A stretch of DNA of 39,787 nucleotides from Melioribacteraceae bacterium (lineage in GTDB: Bacteria > Bacteroidota > Ignavibacteria > Ignavibacteriales > Melioribacteraceae), in NCBI GenBank assembly GCA_021739765.1, contig JAIPBD010000030.1, positions 1-39,787 of the forward strand. The letters run 5' to 3'. The notes under the pieces are model-generated. The model saw only the letters and a program-made list of their open reading frames with translations. It was not told the origin of the DNA and made no database searches. Positions 29,601-37,200 of this stretch are shown here, one piece after another. The position numbers and the translations under genes are program-made. Position 1 is the first letter of the stretch. Every line of letters begins with the position of its first letter.

Positions 29601-29784
29601 TGTTATTGTCGTCTCCTTCAGTCCCGGTTCCGCCCTGGGTTATAGTCCATCCGCTCATGGAACCATCAAAATCTTGTGTGATAGTTTGAGCATTGTTACT
29701 TGTTTGAATTAAAAGGAAGCTCAGAATGAAAATAGAGAGATAGAAAGTATTAAAAGATTCTTTTATCATTTTATTGATAAACAT
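23626..29784 (-). CDS. Giant T9SS-secreted modular protein with embedded C10 cysteine-peptidase domain
   Basis: The product is 2052 residues from the ATG at 29784, chosen because a purine-rich GCAGGGGG precedes it and a signal peptide follows; the frame is open to 29814. Order: a galactose-binding/choice-of-anchor-like N-domain (about 35-220); eight KNH-like (Kre9_KNH) Ig-type modules, each opening with a form of SPNGGE and holding an I-W core (about 228-985); a YhcR-like OB-fold region (about 990-1195); module 9 (about 1205); a streptopain-like C10 domain (about 1300-1520) with NACGPTAIAHILKYWEYP (Cys1334) and GHYFLVDGYN (His1482); module 10 (about 1541); a LamG/concanavalin-like domain (about 1645-1860); module 11 (about 1865); and a T9SS type A sorting domain from about 1968 (NFPNPFNPTTQIRF to the final KMLLIK). 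It probably acts at the cell surface as an adhesin-protease. Substrate is unknown. Confidence 0.9.
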   Translation of the reverse strand: MFINKMIKESFNTFYLSIFILSFLLIQTSNNAQTITQDFDGSMSGWTITQGGTGTEGDDNNNAPVTGTTWKVTRPSSIGSSLSAPSSPNCIIVGKKDAEIAYDYFFSPRLDNISRSDEITVSFKHAVHYSDGSLIRDAWAYIYILKDMDGDGRAEPLGADASGLDAWNGYSTESTWKSTSETISAGGDIFIGIRAHVPKLSAWNNKGNTYLLIDDLVITVEKAQAAIEITSPSGGEEWIAGSTQQIKWKINDNSVSAVNIRYTTDGSDYKSVASNISASTGSYNWTVPNDPSSTVKIIVASTDIFSGDFAESNLFTITGGSTGPSITVVTPNGGERWSIGSKQTIQWNSNGINTVSLWINRGTSGEYIVQNINNTGSYSWTVPNWPGSYKIKVEGDGASDESNATFEIYESIEPEIYVVTPNGGENWEIGSKQEIKWTSSGIEMVTLQWSINGEDWTAIGGSFANSPGYGTYTWTVPPVYTSKSTNGLHENCYIKIYNFNGFDTFEDKSDAPFTISERASVNLISPNGNEKWEVGSQQQITWDTKNVSKVDLFYSIDGGETKTLIASSIDADKGSFNWTVPNIETSEIIIIIDANNWPYFDQSENTISIVPETAELNLISPRGGETFYGNSVVEIKWNSSGLEKIKIIFYDGSSNTTIAENIDATLGLYNWTIPNVDAIGCRIYIKDQFSNDYTDTHDYGYLTIKKEAIPNLSLLSPNGGEKLYVADQYNITWNSENISKIKLRYSTDFGNSWNLIAENVDAYSGKFEWTLPNINSTQMLVEISDQSEPTLIDVNDKTFTILQKPIYEITAPSASEIVYSGFEYEIKWNSTNGQLVDIYYQVAEGNPVLITDSLNASSGSYAWMVPSINSTEVTIKLVDNSDDQFFTISEKFEVTEPTFISLLNPNGGEVFNTGEQIVIGWKANFTPVVKIEFTSNSGGSWNEITTVNNGSTYNWTAPNLAGNNYKIKVTELNAPYPSVDESDADFEIKEGDQNADKIITYRENDSEGVPLHLGETVTISGIVTVDDQFGETGPVYIQDETAGISIYGADYQNQLSMSDEVSITGIVNQYNGLTQITEVVKIEVISTNNPVEVSEVSIGEILTQDWNGVERLEGKLVKLKEVNFQQTGEFAPNANYQVSDGSNSIPIRIDNDVQDVAGIPIPESNVDIVGVVSQFKNSKPYDSGYQIFIRGIADIKIPVNKEIELLKPNGGEKLYAGEDYLITWEAENVETISIELSTNNGQLFTTIIDEAPSGTNYKFRVPKTLLSKECLLRISDSKNSQISSISKSVFEIAPPFPENVNPMITAKWKTFTWPLNAYYPEDDNGINGHVGNACGPTAIAHILKYWEYPKRGDGYLKFTDRENHVWEANFGETIYNYQNMPDVIPGSAQESVYSETAKLMLHSMVATNDKYGSGMRINDLNESFQNYFLFSDSSEVLYREDFNETEWLIFFKEELAEGRPVFVEGWTANSTPPGQSGNHEGHYFLVDGYNDQNQFHVVWNFGDFDGYFDLYDFGDYDEYNWIIKGLKPGNIQIQPELELVSPQGGEIWNSGQTAKILWNSKNINQVGIEMSTDAGNTWILLGDNISASSGEFEWEVQDLYSQSCVIRIFDSNNKSFEDRNENFFTIQNKKSFGGPYSNDENTILLMHFDNNYNYSSIASNSIAKDHGAGLSFEESHRIDLSSCLRIDNSRNDGTSVSVTHFDDLNLGENWTIEMWVKVNVFGSGTTSFPFILIKPANSGNFWESNYSIGINSNFDAFYSEYYSGNSSAGIVFGDRDQVTNNGDWYHIAFIRDVDKGKIALIMHDKEGRRISKREAAINVNLTPNFSTKDLQIGGFSTQSNAQFDGWVDELRISDTVREYGYVRLSAPNGGEILNNGSLYQISWETSGIEKINLYYSSNNGSNWNLIQANVDASLGSYNWQTPDVSSTEYMLKIESAENVSIYDISDSPFTISVISDLEKITEAIPEEWKLFQNFPNPFNPTTQIRFSVKEEGNTKLVVYNLLGQEITILSDKFATPGNYDVSFDASGLESGMYFYRLFSGSYLETRKMLLIK

Positions 29785-29802
29785 ATGAAACCCCCTGCGA
29801 GG

Positions 29803-29823
29803 AAAAAGAGACAACTGGTCTCT
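29803..29823 (-). terminator. Terminator-like hairpin in the leader of the T9SS gene
   Basis: AGAGAC (29807-29812) pairs with GTCTCT (29818-29823) around a 5-nt loop. On the minus strand the stem is followed by TTTTTCC. It lies about 157 nt past the polyferredoxin stop and about 20 nt before the T9SS start, so it may end the upstream operon or attenuate the T9SS gene. Confidence 0.42.
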
Positions 29824-29979
29824 AATTTCGTTTTACTATTGACTTATTTATTTTGGTAGGAAAGTGATTCGAACAATGTAAATGAACAATTTGACTGTTT
29901 ATTGATATAAATTTACAAACAAACAGACCTTTTTGTCAAATTTCCATAATACATGTTTGGTTAACATTTTAAGCAAATC

Positions 29980-31548
29980 CTAAAAAGGAAATTCCTCTTC
30001 GATCGAAACATCTTCCAACTTTTCTTGCTCGGGGAATTTTGCGGCAAGATGTTCGACATTGCTCTCAACCCAAATCGATTTGTAGGGAATTGTCGGACAA
30101 ATATGCTCGCACGCACCGCAACCGACACAATACTCTTCCGTAACAACCGGCGCTCGCAAATTCACTTCAGGATCGAGAACCATTTTTACCGCCTTTGTCG
30201 GACAATGCTCGGCACACGCTCCACAATCTGTTTTTTGCGTGTAAACCACACAATTATCTTTTATAAATTTCGCTTTCCCGACCTGAACCAGCTTTTTCCC
30301 TTCGAGTGAATTGGGTAAAATTGCTCCCGTCGGACAAACATCACCGCAAATTTTGCAGTCATAATTACAAAAGCCGGAGAAATTGTCCATTCTCGGCATC
30401 ATCATTCCTGTAAATCCATATTCGAGGAATGAGGGCTGCAAAACATTAGTCGGGCAAGCGCTCACACATAGTTCACACGCGGTGCAATGATTTTTCATGT
30501 GATCAATACCTAACGATCCCGGCGGCGAAATAGGATTTACTCTGTTAACCGGAATTTCATTTTTAATATAAACGTTTATCTTTTCCTGAGCTTTTGTAAC
30601 AAGAGAACTCGAAGCAATAAACGCGCCGATCGAGAACAAGAAATTCCGTTTTGAATTATCAGTTTTTAATTCCTTCGTCTCAATTTTAGAAAGAGATGGA
30701 TTGTAAATAAGTCCGACCGTCGGGCAGGCATCAAAACAATTAAAGCAACCGACGCACCGGCTAAAATCAATATACTTCTCGTCACTTTTAATACAGTTTG
30801 ATTTGCACACTTTTTCACATACACCGCATCCTGTGCAGGTAGATTCATCAACAGCAATTTTGAAGATTGATAATTTCGAGATCAGACCAAGAAATGTTCC
30901 TACCGGGCAAATCAAATTGCAATAGAGGCGGCCTTTTTTCCAAACTAAGTAGATAATTAAACCCAGAAAAAAGAATGAGAAAAAAAACGCGACCGGCTGC
31001 CAACCACCAAGCGCGATCGGCTTCAAAGAATAGATTTCGCCTTGTTCTAATAAAAGGACTGTACCGTTATTCGCAAATACGAAAATAGGTCTTAAGAGTT
31101 GAGTTACAATTCTTCCGAAGTTGCTGTAAGGATCAAGAATAACGATTCCGAACAATGAGCCAAGTCCGATTAGTAATAGCACTAAACCCAGAAATGAGTA
31201 ACGAGTTTTATCAAAGGGTTTTTCAAACCGGAATTTTTCCCTTTTTACCTTCAGCAATTTTCGTTTAATAAACCGGATAATATCCATCAAAATGCCAAGG
31301 GGGCAAATGAAGGAGCAGTAAACTCTTCCATAAAGTATAGTTAGTACCAGTACAACCAAAAAACCGGCTGCGATAAATCCTGGTGAGATAATAAATTTTA
31401 GAATTGATGGAATAAACTGAAAGAACAGAAATAACTCGGCAGCGTCTTCAACAAATAAATTATGGATATCAAGGAATAACGAAGCTGTGATCAGAATGAA
31501 AAACAGGGCAACAAATTTTCTGATCAGCTTCAGTTTTGAATATAGCAT
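29980..31548 (-). CDS. Membrane polyferredoxin, NapH/NosR/CcoG-like 4Fe-4S protein
   Basis: The protein has 522 residues. The N-terminal half has about five membrane helices with two CxxxCP boxes of the NapH/NosR type: YCSFICPLG (Cys78, Cys82) and YCNLICPVG. The C-terminal half carries several 4Fe-4S ferredoxin motifs: CTGCGVCEKVCKSNC, CVGCFNCFDACP, CTACELCVSACP, CNYDCKICGDVCP, CGACAEHCP and CVGCGACEHICP. The protein should carry electrons between quinol or membrane pools and soluble partners. The start lies 4 nt past the DUF362 stop, so the two are translated from one transcript. A short hydrophobic stretch in the middle (NFLFSIGAFIASSSLV) may be another helix, or the remnant of a fusion between two ferredoxin units. 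Confidence 0.88.
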   Translation of the reverse strand: MLYSKLKLIRKFVALFFILITASLFLDIHNLFVEDAAELFLFFQFIPSILKFIISPGFIAAGFLVVLVLTILYGRVYCSFICPLGILMDIIRFIKRKLLKVKREKFRFEKPFDKTRYSFLGLVLLLIGLGSLFGIVILDPYSNFGRIVTQLLRPIFVFANNGTVLLLEQGEIYSLKPIALGGWQPVAFFFSFFFLGLIIYLVWKKGRLYCNLICPVGTFLGLISKLSIFKIAVDESTCTGCGVCEKVCKSNCIKSDEKYIDFSRCVGCFNCFDACPTVGLIYNPSLSKIETKELKTDNSKRNFLFSIGAFIASSSLVTKAQEKINVYIKNEIPVNRVNPISPPGSLGIDHMKNHCTACELCVSACPTNVLQPSFLEYGFTGMMMPRMDNFSGFCNYDCKICGDVCPTGAILPNSLEGKKLVQVGKAKFIKDNCVVYTQKTDCGACAEHCPTKAVKMVLDPEVNLRAPVVTEEYCVGCGACEHICPTIPYKSIWVESNVEHLAAKFPEQEKLEDVSIEEEFPF

Positions 31549-31552
31549 TTAA

Positions 31553-32470
31553 TTACAATTTCATCCGGTTGATGGAAAGTTTAGATAGATCGGAAGTTCC
31601 GACTCCCATTTTATCGGCAATTCCAATGTATTTAACATCGTTTAATTCCAAACCGAATAACTTTGTAGCCGCAGCATCGGCGGCAACCATATCGGTAGAA
31701 ATAATTTGTGAATTCAAGCTCACAACATCATCTACGGAAACACCGCGAGGTCCATTCCTTTTCATCACATTGTATGCGTCAACTACTGTCAAGTCGGGTT
31801 TTCGGAATGTCGAAAAATCAGCAATGCATTGGTGAAGATCATTTCTGTGCCAGAATCGGCGATCCCACACAATCCCCATCAAATTTTTCATACCGATTGT
31901 TAGTGTTGCGCCGCCGTGACTTTTTAGTACCGGAACATTTATAAAAACATCGGATTCAAGTATTAACTCATGAACTTTTGCTTCGGTAATTCTTAAACCA
32001 TTTGGCACTTTTACATCTTGATAATAGCGTTCGGTATTTCCGGGAACAACTGTTCCGCCGGCATCATTCACCGCCTTTTCGATTAAACTGTTGGAATAAC
32101 ATCGAGTCCATTCGTCACAAGTATGATCAAACACATAAACTTTTTTCGCTCCGGCTTCGTAACATTTCTTCACAATTTGCGAAACGAGTTCCGGGTTTGT
32201 ATTCGCGGCTCTCTCCGGTCCGGTGTCCCAACCGATATTCGGCTTAACAACAACGGTTTGATTCGGCTTGACAAACTTTTTAATTCCTCCCAAAGCTTCG
32301 ATTGCTTTGTTAAACATCGCAGCGGGATCGTTTCCTTTAATTGCCGCAAGATCAAAAATTTCGGATGAACTAAACGATTTTTTAGGCATTGCGGTTAAAT
32401 TCGGATAAACCCCCAAAGATAAAGCCGCTGTGGTAACCGCGGTATTTCTCAAAAACTCTCTTCTTTTCAT
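31553..32470 (-). CDS. DUF362 domain protein with Tat-type signal
   Basis: The protein has 305 residues. The N-terminus MKRREFLRNTAVTTAALSLG is a twin-arginine type signal, so it is exported folded, probably with a cofactor. The rest is the DUF362 fold: TVVVKPNIGWDTGPERAANT, then the NVPVLKSHGGATLTIGMKNLMGIVWDR segment at about residues 175-205. Related DUF362 proteins often neighbour or contain ferredoxin domains; the reaction is not known. It is first in the operon with the polyferredoxin. Cysteines are few, so it may receive electrons rather than carry clusters (inference). Confidence 0.88.
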   Translation of the reverse strand: MKRREFLRNTAVTTAALSLGVYPNLTAMPKKSFSSSEIFDLAAIKGNDPAAMFNKAIEALGGIKKFVKPNQTVVVKPNIGWDTGPERAANTNPELVSQIVKKCYEAGAKKVYVFDHTCDEWTRCYSNSLIEKAVNDAGGTVVPGNTERYYQDVKVPNGLRITEAKVHELILESDVFINVPVLKSHGGATLTIGMKNLMGIVWDRRFWHRNDLHQCIADFSTFRKPDLTVVDAYNVMKRNGPRGVSVDDVVSLNSQIISTDMVAADAAATKLFGLELNDVKYIGIADKMGVGTSDLSKLSINRMKL

Positions 32471-32662
32471 AGTATTTCTTCTTTAATGATAAAAAGACAC
32501 AATAATCATTTGTGAGTAAAGAAGATAAAAAAGTATTTTAATCTAATCAAGAAGTTCTTACGTCAGACCTAAATTTTCACTTCATTTGATCAAAGGTCAG
32601 AAAATTATCCCAATGGAACAAAATCTGCGGGTAAACATCTAACTTGTAAAAATGGAGCACCA

Positions 32663-32941
32663 ATGTCTGAATTCAATGTAAAGGGTAAAGAGTTATTAGG
32701 CAAAATTGAGGAATTAATCCATCAGGGTAATATCCGAAGAATAATTATTAAAGATGGCGCCGGAAAAACATTTATGGAAATTCCGTTAACCATCGGAGTA
32801 ATAGGAACAGCCGCCGCTCCGGTTTTTGTAGCAGTAGGGGCTATTGCCGGATTAGTCGCGAACTTCCGCATCGAGGTGATTAAAACGGACGATCAAAAAT
32901 CAGAGGAAGCGATAATTGTTGAAGATAAGAGCGAAAATTAA
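32663..32941 (+). CDS. DUF4342 family small protein
   Basis: The protein has 92 residues with a soluble N-terminal helix-strand region (VKGKELLGKIEELIHQGNIR), a strand pair (RIIIKDGAGKTFMEIPL) and a hydrophobic glycine-rich segment (IGVIGTAAAPVFVAVGAIAG) that could enter the membrane. A charged C-terminus follows. This matches the DUF4342 pattern, whose function is unknown. The spacing to the divergent DUF362 gene is 192 bp. Its stop codon overlaps the stop of the convergent LIM gene. Confidence 0.82.
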   Translation: MSEFNVKGKELLGKIEELIHQGNIRRIIIKDGAGKTFMEIPLTIGVIGTAAAPVFVAVGAIAGLVANFRIEVIKTDDQKSEEAIIVEDKSEN

Positions 32942-34017
32942 AGAGTTCTTTTATTTATTAAGTAGTTTAACAGATCAACAATCGGGCGATCCTTAAAGCG
33001 GCTTTTAACCAGCCTAAAGCCGTTTCCGTATGCGGGGTCCGGATCATTTTCGAGCCCGAGCAATATCTCTTTCGATAGGTTATCCGATTTATCTTTAAGA
33101 AAAAGATATGAAGCGAAATTACAACTTCCCTCTCTCAATATTTCATTCTGTTTATCGGTTGTGTTTTCATGTAACCAAACGTGCATTAATTCGTGCGCGA
33201 TCGTTGTTTGAATGTATCTTTCTGGAACACCGGTTAACGCATAAATAGTATGTTTCACAATCCGGCTGACTTCCTTTCCGTTCAACGTTTCTACTTTCGT
33301 TTGGGTATCACAAAATCCTTGCATTTTACTTGAGTAACTTAAGCCGGCGGCAGATTGTAAAATTTTTCGATCCGATGCTCTGATTGAAATATTATCCGAA
33401 TTGATTTTGATCCCTTTTTGCTCCAGATCGGAAATTACCATCGATAATGCCGCTTCTACCGCTTTCTGCCCATTAACGGCATTAATATAACAGATATTAC
33501 AAATGCTCCTTCCATCGTTATATTGAACTCCTCCTTCTGTAGAATTTTCCGAGATCAAACGATTGCAATTGTTACATCTTTCAAGTTCGTTTTCATGAAT
33601 TGAATGGAATTTATTTCCGTAAATATCCGACAAAAAACCACCGGAAAGCGGGTTGTTGCAGATCCAACACCTTTCGGCCACATTATTTTCAAAACAAAGT
33701 TTGTGATACTTTTTACCATTAACTTCAATATAACCGCCCGTAAATACTTCACCGCAAAAAGCGCAATACAAACCCTTCATTTCCGAAAAACAATCCAAAT
33801 GATAATACTTATTGCTTTCTTTTTGATATGACCCGGAAATGGGAAGTTTGCATTTATCGCATAAGAAATGGTCGGGATGAAATTTTTTCCCGTCAAGTAC
33901 CAAATATTGCCCAGAGATCGGTTCGTTGCAAGTGTAACAAATCGCGCGTGATTGGGCTGATAAGTAATTCGAAAGTAAAAATGCCGCTAATATTATGGTG
34001 AGATACCTTGTCCGCAT
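32938..34017 (-). CDS. Secreted LIM-domain protein with C-terminal DA1-like zinc metallopeptidase domain
   Basis: The protein has 359 residues. A signal peptide ends near SAQS (about residue 22). LIM-type zinc-binding repeats follow: Cys27, Cys30, His47, His50, Cys53, Cys56 in a C-X2-C-X16-H-X2-H-X2-C-X2-C array, and further CxxC pairs (YCAFCG, CWICN, CNNCN, CNICY) to about residue 180. The C-terminal half has TTIAHELMHVWLHE, a zincin HExxH site (His275, Glu276, His279), and then EGSCNF (Glu296) as the likely third zinc ligand. The arrangement of LIM followed by HExxHxWL and EG.C matches the plant growth regulator DA1 (DA1-like domain), a ubiquitin-activated peptidase. In this bacterium it is exported, so ubiquitin is not the partner. 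The substrate is unknown. Confidence 0.85.
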   Translation of the reverse strand: MRTRYLTIILAAFLLSNYLSAQSRAICYTCNEPISGQYLVLDGKKFHPDHFLCDKCKLPISGSYQKESNKYYHLDCFSEMKGLYCAFCGEVFTGGYIEVNGKKYHKLCFENNVAERCWICNNPLSGGFLSDIYGNKFHSIHENELERCNNCNRLISENSTEGGVQYNDGRSICNICYINAVNGQKAVEAALSMVISDLEQKGIKINSDNISIRASDRKILQSAAGLSYSSKMQGFCDTQTKVETLNGKEVSRIVKHTIYALTGVPERYIQTTIAHELMHVWLHENTTDKQNEILREGSCNFASYLFLKDKSDNLSKEILLGLENDPDPAYGNGFRLVKSRFKDRPIVDLLNYLINKRTL

Positions 34018-34270
34018 AAATAAATTTATTTAGAAAGTGTTTGTTAATCAATTGATAAAGGATTCCGAAAGATATTTTTTTAATTAATATAATCCGTAAA
34101 TTCGAACAACATCTATGTTTCCGGAAACGATTATTTCTGTGTGCTTAGCTGCCGAAACTAAAGTTTATAATCGGATATCGAAATCATTTGATGTTGATTA
34201 AAAAATTGCCCGATTATTTTAATGGGAATTTGAAATCACAGTTTCAAAAACAGATTATTGAGCGTCTGAT

Positions 34271-37200
34271 ATGAAAAAAGAAAGTCTGGAGCTTTTTCAA
34301 CTTCTGGTGAACATAGAAAAAATGGATAACCAGGAATTGATAATAGAACACTTTGTGAACGGTTTGAATGAAATTTTCAGCAAAAGAAAAATTTCCTTCA
34401 ACTCGAAGGATTTTGAAAACAATTGCTGCATTTTACCGATTCAGACGGAGAATAGTCATTTCGGCAATATTTATTGCCGGTGCGGTGATAAAAAAAACAA
34501 CTCCGAAATAATCGACCTGCTTAAAAACTCCACCACAATGCTTGCCCTAATTCTGGAAAAATTGGCGTACGAAAGGAAAATTCAAAACGAAAGATTGACA
34601 TTTCAAAACTTGGCTCAATCCAGACTTGATGAACTAAAATTCCATTCGATGCTGCTAAATACCGTCGGACAAGCGATTATTGTTACCGATTTTAGAGGAA
34701 AAATAATCTATTGGAATTCCGGCGCGGAAGCAATTTATGGATGGAAACAAGATGAAGTTCTAAATCAGTTTGCCTTTGAAAAAATTGTCTCGGAGGAATT
34801 TAGGGAATACGCCCAAGAAAAATTTGAGCAGCTGATTACTTTGGGTTTCTGGCAGGGAGAAACTCAGCTTATAAAGAAAAACGGCGAACAAGTACCGATT
34901 CACGCGACTTTAAAAGTGTTTAACAACCATCAGACCGGGGCGGTTAATATCGCCACCGTAACAGCGAGTTTGAAAGATATTAAAGAAGCGGAACATGCAC
35001 GGAGAGAAAGCGAAGAAAAGTACAAAGCGCTTTTCGAAAATGCCGGAGATGGAATTCTTCTGATGACCAAAGACCGGTTTGTTGATTGCAATAAAAGAGC
35101 GATGGAAATGCTCGGAACCGATGATAAAAACTACATTCTTGAAACTCCCCCATGGAAAATTTCGCCGGAATATCAGCCGGATGGAATGAATTCAATCGTA
35201 AAAGCAGAAAAGAAAATTAATCTGGCTTTTGATGGCGCAATTGTAAACTTCGATTGGCAGCACCTTAAACAAAGTGGTGAACCAATTGATTTCGATATTA
35301 CACTCAGCAAAGTTGTAATTAAAGATGTCGAATATCTTCTCGTAATCTGGAAAGATATCACCGAGAAAAAAAGAATTGAAAAACAATTACTTGAGCAAAA
35401 CAATCTAATTTCACTCACAAATCAAACTATTTCAGAAGTAGTCTGGCAAATTACACCGGATTTGAGATTCCGATACATAAGTCCTTCCGTTAAAAATCTT
35501 CTCGGTTACGAAGTGATGGAATTACTCGGAAAGACGATCTTTGATCTTTTCCCCGAAAACCAGCTTGCCACGGTTCAGTCCAACATCGAAAGCAGAGGCG
35601 AACTTAAAGAAACCAGACATTATCGGTATAATTTTAAGAAAAAAACCGGAGGAGAGATAGTTGTTGAACTTTCTTCAACTCCAATTCTTAATGAGGATAA
35701 CAAAATTACCGGTTTTTCGGGGGTCGCTCGCGATATAACCCAAGAATATGAAATGGAGGAAAAAGTACGGGAAAATGAGAGGCAGCTTTCATCAATAATA
35801 AATAAGCTGCCCGGAATATTTTATCGTTGTAAAAAAGATAAATCATGGACAATGATTTACATCGGAGGCTCTTGCGAAAAAGTAACCGGATATAAACCCG
35901 CACATTTAATTGGAAACAAGAAAATATCGGTCGACCAACTAATTCATCCTGATGATTCCGAGATGGTAAAAGATCAAGTTAATATGGCCGACAAACCAGG
36001 GGATGTTTTCGAAGTACAGTACAGAATTATAACAAAAAATGGTGAAGTAAAATACGTTTGGGAGAGAGGCGAATTTATCGGGGAGGATGAAAACGGTGAT
36101 ATTATTCTTGAAGGGATGATCGAAGATATAACTAAATCGAAAAATGTGGAAATCCAATTACGGAAAAATGAAGAGAAATTTCGATCGTTTATGGATCATA
36201 TTCCCGCCGGTATTTTTATCAAAAACACCGAAGGTGAATATCAATTCATAAATAAATTTAATGAAGAGGTATTTAGAGTAAAGAACTGGCAGAATAAAAC
36301 CGCGAAAGATTTTTTCCCGAAAAAATTAGCAAGTAAGTTTTCGGCTGAAGATAAAATCGTTCTAGAAAACGGTAGTTTTATTTCCGAAACGCAGACAAAT
36401 GATATAAACGGGAAACTTCGATACCTAAAAACCAACTACTTTACGATCGATAACTCCGATAACGAAAAGCTAATTGCAGGAATTTCTTATGACGAAACCG
36501 AAAGCAGAACCGCGAAAATTAAATTAAGAGAAAGCGAAGAAAAATTTAGAACTATACATGAAAACGCTCCTGTGGCGATAATTATTTGCGATAAAAAATT
36601 GAAAATTATGGAATGGAATGAAATGGCCGAAATTATTTTTGGTTATTCATCCGCCGAAGTTATCGATAAAAATATTTTCGAATTAATTACTGATGAACAT
36701 CAAAAAGAAAAAATGATCGAGATATTAAAAAAACTTAATTCGGATATGGTTCTTAATAATCAAGTCAATTACAATATTACTAAAAGTGGTAAAAGAATTT
36801 GGTGCGAATGGAATAACTCAGCATTACGAAACACAAAAGGGGAAATATTTGCTTACATCGCCACGGCAATGGACGTAACCGAAAAAGTAAATTATGAGGA
36901 AAATTTAAGGAAATATGAAAGAATTATTTCCGCGACAAATGATGCTATTTCTTTAGTTGATACCAATTATAGGTATGAGCTTGTAAATCATGCTTATGAA
37001 GTTCATTCCAACAAGAAAGCAGAAGATCTAGTCGGGTTAACTGTCGCTGAATACATGGGAGAAGAAACTTTCAAAAAATCTATAAAGGATAATTTTGATA
37101 AGTGTTTAAAGGGTGAAATTGTTTCATATCAGGATTGGTTTGAGTACCCCACTCTCGGTAAAAAATATATGAGCATTACTTATACACCATATTATGGATT

